Assembly (NCBI RefSeq): GCF_946221635.1
Contig: NZ_CAMIHB010000015.1
Location: 43,977-107,976, forward strand
Origin: an uncultured Rhodoferax sp.
Lineage (GTDB): Bacteria; Pseudomonadota; Gammaproteobacteria; Burkholderiales; Burkholderiaceae_C
Direction: 5' to 3'
DNA: 64,000 nucleotides
Shown here: positions 44,852 through 53,594 of the stretch, one piece after another
Position numbering within the stretch: position 1 is the first letter of the stretch
Layout: every line of letters begins with the position of its first letter
The notes under the pieces: generated by a model
What the model was told of the DNA's origin: nothing
Databases searched by the model: none
Seen by the model: only the letters and a program-made list of their open reading frames with translations
Program-made: the position numbers and the translations under genes

Positions 44852-45295
44852 ATGAAAACCGCTTTGATTCTGAACGGCCCCAATCTCAATTTGCTGGGTA
44901 CCCGCGAGCCCCAGGTCTACGGCTCGGCCACGCTGGCCGATGTGCAGCTGCTGTGTGAGCGCGCCTGCCTGGAACAGGGCTTCAAGCTCGACTTCCGCCA
45001 AAGCAACCATGAAGGCACGCTGGTGGACTGGCTGCATGAAGCGGGCCGCCTGCACGCCAAAGGCGAGCTGGCGGGTGTGATCCTGAACGCCGGTGCCTAC
45101 ACCCATACCAGCGTGGCGCTGCACGACGCCATCAAGGGCACAGGCGTGGTGTGTATCGAGCTGCACATCAGCAATGTGCATGCCCGCGAAGCCTTCCGCC
45201 ACCACTCCTATATCTCGCCGGCGGCCAAGGCTGTCATGGCCGGCTTTGGCGTCAACGGCTACCCGCTGGCGGTGGCTGCGCTCGCCAACTTCTAA
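44852..45295 (+). CDS. aroQ: 3-dehydroquinate dehydratase, type II
   Basis: 147 residues, dodecameric type II length. Removes water from 3-dehydroquinate in the shikimate pathway. Seen: LILNGPNLNLLGTREPQVYG with the catalytic Tyr, RQSNHEGTLVDWLH, VILNAGAYTHTSVALHDAI, and ELHISNVHAREAFRHHSYIS. ATG 44852. It follows the MFS gene on the same strand by 23 bases, so aroC-MFS-aroQ is probably one operon. Confidence 0.96.
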   Translation: MKTALILNGPNLNLLGTREPQVYGSATLADVQLLCERACLEQGFKLDFRQSNHEGTLVDWLHEAGRLHAKGELAGVILNAGAYTHTSVALHDAIKGTGVVCIELHISNVHAREAFRHHSYISPAAKAVMAGFGVNGYPLAVAALANF

Positions 45296-45299
45296 AGCC

Positions 45300-46055
45300 T
45301 CAGGTCGTCTGCACCGTCACGCCCAGCTTGCGAAAGCTGCGCAGCGTGGCGGCTGGCGCGCCATGTGGCACGACCAGCGTGGCCATGGCGCTGGCTGGTG
45401 CAATCACGAACGGAGAGGCTGCCATGAGCTTTTCGCTGGAGGCCAGCACCACGGTCTCGGCCGCGCGCGCCGCCAGCGCGCGCTTCACCTCGGCTTCTTC
45501 CGCGTCGCCTGTGCTCAAGCCCGCTTCGGGGTGTACGCCGGTCACGCCCATGAAGAACAGGTCCGCCCGGTATTGCGCGACGGCGGCGATCACGGCAGCC
45601 CCCACATTGACCATGGAGTGGCGGTACAGCCGCCCGCCCAGCATGATGATGTCCACCCCCGGGTGCTGGGCCAGCGCCACCGCCACGGTGGGGCTGTGGG
45701 TGACAAAGGTGGCGCGCAGCCCAGGCGCCAGATGGTGCGCCACCTGCAGCGCGGTGGTGCCGCCGTCCAGCAGCACCAGTTGACCCGGCTGGATGAGCGC
45801 CGCGCCCGCACGGCCCAGCGCTACCTTGTCCTGCGGTGAGACCGCTGCGCGTGCGGCCAGATCCACCACAGCGGCGGAGGCGGGCAGGGCGCCGCCATGC
45901 ACGCGCTGCAGCCTGCCTTCCTGCGCCAACTCGCGCAGGTCGCGCCGGATGGTGTCTTCCGACGTGCCCAGCTCCGCCGCCAGCGGCTTGGCGAGGATGT
46001 GCCCTTCGGCGGCAAGACGGGAGAGGATCAGTTGCTTGCGTTGGGTGGTCAGCAT
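45300..46055 (-). CDS. DeoR-family transcriptional repressor
   Basis: 251 residues. N-terminal DeoR helix-turn-helix (RLAAEGHILAKPLAAELGTS, then EDTIRRDLRELAQEGRLQRV HGGA motif in parts) and the DeoR sensor domain that binds a sugar phosphate (LLDGGTTALQVAHHL, then DIIMLGGRLYRHSMVNVG and FFMGVTGVHPEAGLST). The ATG at 46055 starts the conserved domain. It is divergent from nudK, and two near-identical 13-base sites lie between them. The effector is unknown. Confidence 0.9.
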   Translation of the reverse strand: MLTTQRKQLILSRLAAEGHILAKPLAAELGTSEDTIRRDLRELAQEGRLQRVHGGALPASAAVVDLAARAAVSPQDKVALGRAGAALIQPGQLVLLDGGTTALQVAHHLAPGLRATFVTHSPTVAVALAQHPGVDIIMLGGRLYRHSMVNVGAAVIAAVAQYRADLFFMGVTGVHPEAGLSTGDAEEAEVKRALAARAAETVVLASSEKLMAASPFVIAPASAMATLVVPHGAPAATLRSFRKLGVTVQTT

Positions 46056-46069
46056 GGCACCATTGTAAT

Positions 46070-46102
46070 TGCACGAATTTGCTTGATAATGCATGAAATT
46101 GC
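46070..46102. promoter_or_regulatory. Paired operator-like sites between deoR-type gene and nudK
   Basis: TGCACGAATTTGC (46070-46082) and TGCATGAAATTGC (46090-46102) match at 11 of 13 positions and start 20 bases apart, about two helical turns. The second is also an inverted repeat (TGCA ... TGCA). They sit in the A/T-rich divergent spacer, as expected for the DeoR-type regulator's own operator. Confidence 0.6.
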
Positions 46103-46118
46103 ATATTTAAGGAAAGCC

Positions 46119-46733
46119 ATGCAAGCTCCTTCTTTGTCACTGGCCGCTGCGCCTGCCGTGCGGATTGTGGAGAGCGAGTTGCTCTCGGACAACTGGTACA
46201 CGCTGAGGAAAATCACCTTCGACTTCCAGCGCCGCGACGGCAACTGGCAGCGCCTGAGTCGTGAGGCCTATGACCGCGGTAACGGCGCCGTGTTGCTGCT
46301 GTTCAACGCCCAGCGCGGTACCGTTATCCTCACGCGCCAATTCCGCCTGCCCGCCTTTGTGAATGGTTGCGCCGACGGCATGCTGATCGAGGCCTGCGCC
46401 GGTTTGCTCGATGGCGACGATCCCGAGGCCTGCATACGGCGCGAGGTGGAGGAGGAGACGGGCTTTCGCATCGACTCACCACGCAAGCTGTTTGCGGCGT
46501 ACATGAGCCCAGGCTCGGTGACTGAGAAGCTGCACTTCTTTGTGGCGCACTACGAGCCGCACCAGCGGACCGGCGAAGGCGGTGGCCTCGCGCAGGAGGG
46601 CGAAGACATCGAGGTTTTGGAATTGCCGCTGGCGCAGGCGCTGGCCATGGTGCACGGCGGTGCCATCGAGGATGGCAAGACCATCATGCTGCTGCAGCAC
46701 GCTGCGCTGGTGGGGCTGCAGAACCTGGCTTAG
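46119..46733 (+). CDS. nudK: NUDIX hydrolase, GDP-mannose pyrophosphatase type
   Basis: 204 residues. Close in layout to E. coli NudK: VESELLSDNWYTLRKITFDF, YDRGNGAVLLLFNAQRG, and the NUDIX box GLLDGDDPEACIRREVEEET, followed by the YMSPGSVTEKLHFF of this subgroup and EDIEVLELPLAQAL. NudK splits GDP-mannose. ATG 46119 follows AAGGAAAG. It is divergent from the DeoR-type gene. Its stop overlaps the LysR gene by four bases tail to tail. Confidence 0.88.
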   Translation: MQAPSLSLAAAPAVRIVESELLSDNWYTLRKITFDFQRRDGNWQRLSREAYDRGNGAVLLLFNAQRGTVILTRQFRLPAFVNGCADGMLIEACAGLLDGDDPEACIRREVEEETGFRIDSPRKLFAAYMSPGSVTEKLHFFVAHYEPHQRTGEGGGLAQEGEDIEVLELPLAQALAMVHGGAIEDGKTIMLLQHAALVGLQNLA

Positions 46734-47629
46734 CCCCAGGCGGGTATTGCAAAGGCCTGGGCCAGAAAGTCCACCATGGCGCGCACTTTGCCCGGCAGGT
46801 GCTTGCGGCTGGGATAGACGGCGTGCACGCCCAACGTGGGCCCCCGTAGCTCCGGCAGCACGCGTACCAGTCGGCCCGCCTGCAGATCGGCGCCCACCAG
46901 AAAACCCGGCTGGAAGATCAGGCCCTGGTCCGCCAATGCCGTGGCGCGGCAGGTGTCGCCGCTGTTGGCCCGCAGGCGTGGGCGGGTGTGCACGCTATGG
47001 GCCTGGCCCTGGGCATCCGTCAATGTCCACACATCGCCACCCGACCACCAGGAGTAGGCCATCACGCTGTGTTGCGCCACGTCGTCCAGCGTGCGGATGG
47101 GTGGCGCCTTGCGCAGGTAGGTAGGCGAGGCGCACAGCAGTACCTGGTCCTGGGCCAGCGTGCGCGAGACGAGGGAGGAGCTGGGCATCAAGGCAATGCG
47201 TACCGCCATGTCATAGCCCTCGTCGACGAGGTCGACCACGCGGTCGGTCAGCGTGATGTCCAGCTCCACCTGCGGGTGCAGTTTGAGGAATTCGCCCCAG
47301 AGTGGCGCCAGGTGCAGATTGCCGAATGTCAGCGGCGCATTGATGCGCAGGCGGCCATGGGCCACGCCCGTACCCGCGCTAGCGGCAGCATTCGCATCGC
47401 TGAGGTCTTCGAGGATCTGGCGGCAGCGCTCCACATAGTCGCCGCCGGCGTCGGTCAGCGAGAGGCGGCGTGTGGTGCGGTTGAGCAGGCGCGTACCCAG
47501 GCTGGCTTCGAGCTCCAGCACCAGGCGCGAGACCACGGCCTTGGAGGTGTCCAGCCGCTGCGCCGCCTGCACGAAACTGCCGGCCTGCACCACGGCCACA
47601 AAGGCCTGCATCTGGCGGAACTGGTCCAT
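46730..47629 (-). CDS. LysR-family transcriptional regulator
   Basis: 299 residues. N-terminal winged helix (QMQAFVAVVQAGSFVQAAQR, then LDTSKAVVSRLVLELEASLG and RLLNRTTRRLSLTDAG) and a substrate-binding C-domain (about 90-295). It resembles the CrgA-like, DsdC-unrelated LysR group. Target unknown; the nearest divergent gene is not within reach, because the Ca2+/H+ antiporter lies on the same strand 19 bases upstream. Confidence 0.93.
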   Translation of the reverse strand: MDQFRQMQAFVAVVQAGSFVQAAQRLDTSKAVVSRLVLELEASLGTRLLNRTTRRLSLTDAGGDYVERCRQILEDLSDANAAASAGTGVAHGRLRINAPLTFGNLHLAPLWGEFLKLHPQVELDITLTDRVVDLVDEGYDMAVRIALMPSSSLVSRTLAQDQVLLCASPTYLRKAPPIRTLDDVAQHSVMAYSWWSGGDVWTLTDAQGQAHSVHTRPRLRANSGDTCRATALADQGLIFQPGFLVGADLQAGRLVRVLPELRGPTLGVHAVYPSRKHLPGKVRAMVDFLAQAFAIPAWG

Positions 47630-47648
47630 GGCGTTCGGCCTTGCCGTG

Positions 47649-48737
47649 TCAGGGGACGATGGTGGTGAACAGGTAGGTGGCCAGCAGCACCAGGTGCACC
47701 GTACCCTGTAGTACGGTGGTGCGCCCGGTACTGAGCGAGAGCGTGCTCACAAACAGCGAAAGCAAGAGCAGTACGCTGGACTTGATGTCCAGTCCCAGGG
47801 TCAGCGTCCAGCCCGTAGCGAGCGAGACGATGGCCACGGCCGGGATGGTGAGGCCAATGCTGGCCAGTGCCGAGCCCAGCGCGAGGTTGAGGCTGGTTTG
47901 CAGGCGGTTGGCGCGGGCGGCACGGAAGGCGGCCAATCCTTCGGGCAACAGAACCACCATGGCGATGATGATCCCGACCACCGCTTTGGGCGCACCGGCG
48001 CTGGCGACCGCGCCTTCGATGGTCGGGGCCAGTGCCTTGGCCATCAGCACCACGGCCACCAGGGCCAACAACAGCAGGCCCGCGCTGGCAGCCGCCAGCT
48101 TGCCTTGGGGGGGCGCGGCGTGGGCATCTTCATCCGTGGTGGCCTCGGGCGGCAGGAAATAGTCGCGGTGGCGCACCGTCTGCACCAGCACAAAGGTGCC
48201 GTAGAGCACCAGTGAGACCACGGCCACAAAGGCCAGCTGGCTGGGGCTGTACATGGGGCCGGGCGTGGTGGTGGTGTAGTTGGGCAGCACCAGCGTCAGC
48301 GCCGCAATGGCGGCCAGCGTGGTGAGGGAGGCGCTCACGCCCAACTGGCCAAAGGTCTGCTCGCGGTAGCGGCTGCCGCCCACCAGCAGGCACAGGCCCA
48401 CGATGCCGTTGAGGATGAGCATGACGGCGGCAAACACCGTGTCGCGCGCCAGTGCCGTGGTCTCGGGGCCACCGGCCAGCATCATGGAGACGATGAGTGC
48501 CACCTCGATGACGGTGATGGCCAGGGCCAGCACCAGCGTGCCGTAGGGCTCGCCCACCTTGTGTGCGACCACCTCGGCGTGGTGCACGGCAGACAGCACT
48601 GTGCCCACCAAGGCAACCGCCAGCAGCAACGCCCACCAGATGCCCAGGGGGCCCAGCAGGCTGACACCCAGCAGGGCCCAGCCCGCCAGGGGCCAGGCAA
48701 CAGACCAGAGGGGCAGGGGGGCGTGTGGCTGGGACAT
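47649..48737 (-). CDS. Calcium/proton (ChaA-like) antiporter
   Basis: 362 residues with about eleven hydrophobic segments in two homologous halves. Each half has the CaCA-type alpha repeat: VLALAITVIEVALIVSMML and GIIIAMVVLLPEGLAAFRAA with the acidic Glu residues, and ALGSALASIGLTIPAVAIV. This fits ChaA, which expels Ca2+ or Na+ for H+. The central loop (about 195-215) is acidic and cytosolic. ATG 48737. It precedes the LysR gene by 19 bases. Confidence 0.87.
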   Translation of the reverse strand: MSQPHAPLPLWSVAWPLAGWALLGVSLLGPLGIWWALLLAVALVGTVLSAVHHAEVVAHKVGEPYGTLVLALAITVIEVALIVSMMLAGGPETTALARDTVFAAVMLILNGIVGLCLLVGGSRYREQTFGQLGVSASLTTLAAIAALTLVLPNYTTTTPGPMYSPSQLAFVAVVSLVLYGTFVLVQTVRHRDYFLPPEATTDEDAHAAPPQGKLAAASAGLLLLALVAVVLMAKALAPTIEGAVASAGAPKAVVGIIIAMVVLLPEGLAAFRAARANRLQTSLNLALGSALASIGLTIPAVAIVSLATGWTLTLGLDIKSSVLLLLSLFVSTLSLSTGRTTVLQGTVHLVLLATYLFTTIVP

Positions 48738-48878
48738 GGGCGGCTTTCTGGTCAAAAGGGAGGAATCCCTGCATTGTCAATAAATCTGAGACATTGAATC
48801 AATGTCTTGCTTATTTATCTTTGATTTTTGGGCTTTTACAGTGCGGGCCTTGCTTTTGAACGTTCCAAGGAAACTGCC

Positions 48879-49658
48879 ATGACCGCTTTGCCCAGCCTCT
48901 TTGTGTCCCACGGTGCGCCGCTGTTTGCGGTGGAGCCCGGTGTGACCGGCCCGGCCCTGCAAGCCTGGGGCGCCACGCTCCCGGCGGATCTGCGCGGCAT
49001 TGTCATCATGTCGCCGCACTGGATGGCGCGCAGCCCGGCCGTCATGACCACGCCCCAGCCCGAAACCTGGCATGACTTCGGCGGTTTTCCGCCCGCCCTG
49101 TACGCGCTGCAGTACCCGGCACCGGGCAGTCCGGCGCTCGGGCAGGAGGTGATGGCCCTGCTGCAGGCCGCCGGCATCACGGCCAAGGCGGATGACACCC
49201 GCCCACTGGACCATGGCACCTGGGTGCCGCTCATGCACATGCTGCCCCAGGCCCAGGTGCCGGTGGTGCAGGTGGCGCTGCCGTTGGGCTGGGGCCCGCG
49301 CGAGGTGCATGCCATGGGCGTGGCCCTGGCGGGTCTGCGTGAGCGGGGGGTATTGCTCATGGGCTCGGGCTCCATGACGCACAACCTCTCCGAGTTCTTT
49401 GGCGGCGAGCGCGCTGTGGCGCCCTATGTGAGCGAATTCAGCCGCTGGATTGAGGCGCGTCTGGAGGCCGGCGATCTGGAGTCCCTGTTCCAGTACCGCA
49501 GCCTGGCCCCCCACGCCAGCCGCGCCCACCCCAGCGAAGACCATTTTCTGCCCCTGTTCTTTGCGCTGGGGGCGGCGGGTACCCAGGCGCGGCCGAACTA
49601 CCTCAGCCGCGAGGTGATGTACAGCATGCTGGCCATGGATGCCTTCACCTTGCAATAG
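48879..49658 (+). CDS. ygiD: DODA-type extradiol ring-cleavage dioxygenase
   Basis: 259 residues, single domain. LigB fold with Fe or Zn ligands: FVSHGAPLFA (His), MSPHWMARS (His), PLDHGTWVPL (His) and the Glu region of GSMTHNLSEF. Bacterial YgiD-type proteins cleave 4,5-DOPA or similar catechols. ATG 48879 is selected since MTALPSLFVSHG is the usual start. No aromatic-degradation genes are next to it. Confidence 0.88.
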   Translation: MTALPSLFVSHGAPLFAVEPGVTGPALQAWGATLPADLRGIVIMSPHWMARSPAVMTTPQPETWHDFGGFPPALYALQYPAPGSPALGQEVMALLQAAGITAKADDTRPLDHGTWVPLMHMLPQAQVPVVQVALPLGWGPREVHAMGVALAGLRERGVLLMGSGSMTHNLSEFFGGERAVAPYVSEFSRWIEARLEAGDLESLFQYRSLAPHASRAHPSEDHFLPLFFALGAAGTQARPNYLSREVMYSMLAMDAFTLQ

Positions 49659-49721
49659 GGACAACCGGGGGTCTGGTCAGAATGAAGGCCTGTTCCTCTG
49701 GCCTTGCACCGACGTTCTGCC

Positions 49722-49849
49722 ATGCCCCATTTCGTGAGTCTGATACCACCCTGGCCGCTGGATTCGGGCTGGCGCTGATCCTGGGTTGTGTCGCCACCCG
49801 CCTCAAGCTGCCGGCCCTGGTGGTGCCGGCCCCATCCCCACGCCACTAG
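49722..49849 (+). pseudogene. Remnant of a KefC/YbaL-type cation:proton antiporter gene
   Basis: An ATG at 49722 gives MPHFVSLI, the start of YbaL/KefC-type antiporters, and the next frame from about 49745 continues with GLALILGCVATRLKLPAL, the first membrane helix of that family. One base seems to be missing near 49744, which breaks the frame. Homology stops at about 49825 and a TAG comes at 49847, so nearly all of the roughly 550-residue protein is gone. Repeat R1 copy 7 lies 42 bases further on. The rest of 49659-50055 shows no other gene. Confidence 0.75.
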
Positions 49850-49890
49850 CGGCAGGTCGGTTTCGCCAGTTTATGAACGATTTAGGGCAT

Positions 49891-49933
49891 TAGCCCCCGT
49901 GGAATATGCGCAAACAGCTATTAATTTGATAGC
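49891..49933 (+). repeat. Dispersed repeat R1, copy 7
   Basis: TAGCCCCCGTGGAATATGCG, then ACAGCTATTAATTTGATAGC. Between the antiporter remnant and the MCP gene. Confidence 0.9.
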
Positions 49934-50055
49934 GAATCATCTGGAAAAAAAACGCGCAGAGTCCGTGTTATTGCGGGGTTGTCCGGGAGACTGGCTGGGC
50001 TACACTGGCCTGAGCCAGCGTCACCGCGCTCCTTCAATCTGTCCCCGGGAATCGT

Positions 50056-51189
50056 ATGCAAGCTTTCAAGTCCATGTCGGTCGCTACACGGCTGTGCCTT
50101 ACCTCTGCCATCGTTCTGCTGCTGCTCCTGGGCGTCCTCATGACGGGCTATACCGCGCTGGGCCGGTTGGGCGCTCAGTCGCGCCAGTACGAGGCGCAGG
50201 TCGGCGAAGCACAGACCACCATGGTGGTCATGGCGGTGGCGGCCATGGTGGTGGGTGTGGTGTCCACGCTGACCCAGGTGCACAGCATCTCCGCCCCGCT
50301 GGCCGATGCCATTCTGATTGCGGAGACCGTGGCCTCGGGCGACCTGAGCCATGATTTCGAAAACACCCGTGGCGGCGAGTTCGGGCGCTTGCTGGAAGCC
50401 ATGGGCACCATGGAGGACACGCTGACGGATCTGGTCACCCAGATCAAGGAGAGTACGGAGCCGTTGGGGGCGTCATCCCAGGATATTGTGCAGAGCAGCA
50501 ACGACCTGCTGCAGCACACCCGGCTGCAGGCGGACGCACTGAGCGCGACGGCCGCCAGCATGTCCGAACTCACATCCACCGTGCAGGAAAACGCCCAGCG
50601 CGCCCAGAGCGCCAGCACCCTGGCCGTCAACGCCTCCGACATCGCCCAGCGCGGCGGCCAGGTGGTGGACGAGGTCGTTCACACCATGCAAGGCATTGCC
50701 GACAGCTCACGCAAGGTGGTGGACATCATTGCCGTCATCGAAGGCATCTCTTTCCAGACCAATATCCTCGCGTTGAATGCAGCCGTCGAGGCCGCCCGTG
50801 CCGGCGAGCAGGGCCGAGGCTTTGCCGTGGTGGCCAGCGAGGTGCGCTCCCTGGCCGGCCGCAGCGCCGAGGCCGCCAAGGAAATCCGGGAACTCATCAG
50901 CCACTCGGCCCAGCAGGTGGAAAGCGGCTCTCAGCTGGTGGGCCGTGCCGGCAACACCATGCAGGACATCGTGGGCGCGGTACGCCAGGTGACGGACATC
51001 CTGGGTGAGATTTCTGCGGCCTCGCTGCAGCAAAGCCAGAGCGTGCAGCAGGCCACCGAGGCGGTAGTCCACATGCAGGCCGAAACCCAGCACAACACGC
51101 AACAGGTGGGGCATGCCGCTGTCGCCGCAACGGCGATGAGCGAGCGCGTCAACGACCTGCAGAAGGCCGTGGATCAGTTCAAGGTTTGA
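50056..51189 (+). CDS. Methyl-accepting chemotaxis protein without a periplasmic domain
   Basis: 377 residues. Two membrane helices (about 13-33 and 55-78) are joined by only about 20 residues, so there is no room for a ligand-binding domain. A short HAMP-like segment (to about 120) leads into the signalling hairpin, with the tip FQTNILALNAAVEAARAGEQ, then GRGFAVVASEVRSLAGRSAE. It may sense membrane or cytosolic state, or depend on partner proteins. ATG 50056. Confidence 0.9.
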   Translation: MQAFKSMSVATRLCLTSAIVLLLLLGVLMTGYTALGRLGAQSRQYEAQVGEAQTTMVVMAVAAMVVGVVSTLTQVHSISAPLADAILIAETVASGDLSHDFENTRGGEFGRLLEAMGTMEDTLTDLVTQIKESTEPLGASSQDIVQSSNDLLQHTRLQADALSATAASMSELTSTVQENAQRAQSASTLAVNASDIAQRGGQVVDEVVHTMQGIADSSRKVVDIIAVIEGISFQTNILALNAAVEAARAGEQGRGFAVVASEVRSLAGRSAEAAKEIRELISHSAQQVESGSQLVGRAGNTMQDIVGAVRQVTDILGEISAASLQQSQSVQQATEAVVHMQAETQHNTQQVGHAAVAATAMSERVNDLQKAVDQFKV

Positions 51190-51192
51190 CCT

Positions 51193-51882
51193 TCAGGTCG
51201 GGCCGCCCAGGTACTTCTGGAAGCGACCATCGGCCTTCATGGCCTTGAGTACCGCGTCGAACTTCGGAATCAGGTCTGCGTGCTTCCTGTGCAGCACGTG
51301 GTAGGAATAGCTGCTGGCCAGCGCGGTGCCCACGCGCTCCGCGCCTTCCAGCGCCACCCCGTTGGGTGCCAGCAGCTGCGTACTGGTCACCAGCGCCACT
51401 TCAAAGCGGTCCACGCTCAGCATCTTGAACAGGGTGTCCGCCGAATTGGCTGCGACGGCCTGCAGCCCCCGGGCCTGCACAAACTCCTCGGCCAGCTTGG
51501 AGCCTCGCGTGAAGCCCAGTGAGCGCTGCCGCAACTCGTCCATGGACTTGAAGTTCGCTGCCGCCCCCTTTTTGACATAGGCGTACAGCTCGGTCTTGCG
51601 AATGGATTCGTCCGTGCAGACGAGGTTGGGGTACGTCTTCTCCACCCCTTCCACGCGCATCACATCGGCGTCATAGCGGCCCGCGTTGGCTTCGGTGATG
51701 GCGCGCTCCGAGGGCAGCAGGTCAAACACGGTGGTGAACCCCAATTCCGTGTAGATCGCCCGTATCAGCGGCACCATGGGGGCGGTGGCTTCGTTGTAGA
51801 CGATGCGCATCACGGACGGCTGTGCAAACCCCGGTGACAGCAGGCCTGTCAATGGAATGGCTGCGAACGTACGTCGTCTCAT
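51193..51882 (-). CDS. Periplasmic solute-binding protein, SBP_bac_3 type
   Basis: 229 residues. Signal peptide RRRTFAAIPLTGLLSPGFA, then a small binding fold: MRIVYNEATAPMVPLIRAIY, LLPSERAITEANAGRYDADV and the second-lobe NSADTLFKMLSVDRFEVAL. No permease genes adjoin it. Its gene ends 3 bases from the MCP stop, convergent, and a diguanylate cyclase gene lies upstream on the same strand. Similar orphan binding proteins sometimes feed signalling proteins, but that is a guess here. Confidence 0.78.
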   Translation of the reverse strand: MRRRTFAAIPLTGLLSPGFAQPSVMRIVYNEATAPMVPLIRAIYTELGFTTVFDLLPSERAITEANAGRYDADVMRVEGVEKTYPNLVCTDESIRKTELYAYVKKGAAANFKSMDELRQRSLGFTRGSKLAEEFVQARGLQAVAANSADTLFKMLSVDRFEVALVTSTQLLAPNGVALEGAERVGTALASSYSYHVLHRKHADLIPKFDAVLKAMKADGRFQKYLGGPT

Positions 51883-51959
51883 GGCGTTCGGAACTCCTAC
51901 CCTGGGTAAAGCGCATGGTAGCGCGTGGGGCGAAGCGTGTGTGTAACAAAAACAAGGCG

Positions 51960-53576
51960 CTACAGCGGCGGCGCCATCAGGTAGCGCTGTCCGCCGGCCT
52001 GCTTGGCCACGTACATGGCCTGGTCAGCGGCAAGCTGCAGGGGGTGCGGTAAGGCCTGACCATCGCCCATGGCAATGCCGACGGAACACCCCAGGGTGCG
52101 CGTGTGTCCGTCCAGCACCAGGGGCGGGGCGATGGCGGCCAGGCATTTGGTGGCCACGGCGATCGCTGCATTTTTTGCCACCGCCTCGTCCGCATCCAGA
52201 TCGGCCAGCAGCACTGCGAATTCGTCACCTCCGATGCGCGCCAGCGTGTCGGACTCGCGCACCACGGCGCCCAGGCGTCGCGCCACCTCCACCAGGGCCT
52301 GATCTCCCGAGGCATGGCCCAGCTGGTCATTGATGGGTTTGAAGTGGTCCAGGTCGATGCACAGGAACGCCAGGCGCGTGCCATTGCGCTGTGCGCGTGC
52401 CAGGGCCTGGTTCAGGCGGTCGGCCAGAAGCGCCCGGTTGGGCAAGCCGGTGAGCACGTCGTGGTGTGCCATGTGCGCCATTTCGGACCGGCTGGCCTGC
52501 AGCTTGACCAGCAGGCGATTGAAGGCTTCGGTCAAGTGCCCGACCTCGTCATGGCGTACCACGGCCAGGGGTTCCAGGGGCATGTCGCCGCGGGTCATGC
52601 GGTCCGCCTGCTGGGCGGCGTGCAGCAGGGGGCGCAGCGCGTAGTACAGCAGCGCGGTGGCGGCAGCGACAAAGGCCAGCAATGCCAGACTGCCATTCAA
52701 TGCCATGTAGCGCTGGGTGCGTGCCAGCACCGACAACGCTTCGGTGGTGGGCAGTCGGGCCACCACAAACCAGCCTGTGCTGGGGACCGAGGCCATGGCC
52801 GAGATCTCTTCGACCCCAAAGGCGTTGACGGTGGTTCCCGTGCCGCGGTAGCCCTGCATGGCCCGGTCGTGCAAGAGGTTGACACCGGTGTCCGGCGTGG
52901 GTTTGAGCACCATGCCGGGCATGGTGGAGGCAATGAACAGCTTGTCGCGTGGCGAAATCAGCAAAAAGCCCCCCTGCTTGCCAATGCGGTCCTGGTCCGT
53001 GAACGAAAGAAACCCGGGGGCCGCCAGCGCCGTGACACCCATGAGCACGGCACGTGCCTGGCCCGAACCATCCTTCACTGTTGCCGACATGGGTAGCACG
53101 GCTTCCTGGGTGGCCTTGGTGCGTGTGGGGCGCCCTACGGCCCAGGCGCCTGCCTGCACCGCCTGGAACAGGTCCGCATCGCCCTTGTCTTGCAGGCCTT
53201 GGCCATCGGCGTCTGCGGAGGCCGCCAGCACCTTGCCTTGCGGGGTGTAGGCGATCAGGCCGTGTGAAAACAGGGGTTGGTATTGCTGGCGCGTTGCCAG
53301 CCAGTGTTGCAGGTCTGCCGGCCGTCCCAGCAGGTCCAGCGGGAGGGTGGCCGCCATCTGGGTCAGCATGGTCTGGCGTTCCAGCAGTTTCTGGTCGACC
53401 TCGCGGGCGACATAGTTGGCCAGTGTGAGCTGCTGCGCGGACATCACGGCGGTGATGTCCTCCCGCAGGTAGCTGGAGAGCGCCATATACCGCGCGACGT
53501 TTCCCACCAGCAAGAGACAGAGGCCAAAGGCAATGATGCGGGTCGCAATGCTGCTGGTGAAGCGGTGAAACGTCAT
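51960..53576 (-). CDS. dCache-HAMP-GGDEF diguanylate cyclase
   Basis: 538 residues. A membrane helix (about 12-30), a large periplasmic dCache-type region (about 40-290), a second helix (about 295-318), HAMP (about 320-370), then GGDEF (about 378-535). The active motif is intact (RIGGDEFAVLLADLD), and RESD five residues before it is a typical inhibitory I-site, so it should make c-di-GMP with feedback control. LTGLPNRALLADRLNQAL starts the domain. Ligand unknown. Confidence 0.93.
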   Translation of the reverse strand: MTFHRFTSSIATRIIAFGLCLLLVGNVARYMALSSYLREDITAVMSAQQLTLANYVAREVDQKLLERQTMLTQMAATLPLDLLGRPADLQHWLATRQQYQPLFSHGLIAYTPQGKVLAASADADGQGLQDKGDADLFQAVQAGAWAVGRPTRTKATQEAVLPMSATVKDGSGQARAVLMGVTALAAPGFLSFTDQDRIGKQGGFLLISPRDKLFIASTMPGMVLKPTPDTGVNLLHDRAMQGYRGTGTTVNAFGVEEISAMASVPSTGWFVVARLPTTEALSVLARTQRYMALNGSLALLAFVAAATALLYYALRPLLHAAQQADRMTRGDMPLEPLAVVRHDEVGHLTEAFNRLLVKLQASRSEMAHMAHHDVLTGLPNRALLADRLNQALARAQRNGTRLAFLCIDLDHFKPINDQLGHASGDQALVEVARRLGAVVRESDTLARIGGDEFAVLLADLDADEAVAKNAAIAVATKCLAAIAPPLVLDGHTRTLGCSVGIAMGDGQALPHPLQLAADQAMYVAKQAGGQRYLMAPPL

Positions 53577-53594
53577 GCGGCCATGATACGTGCC

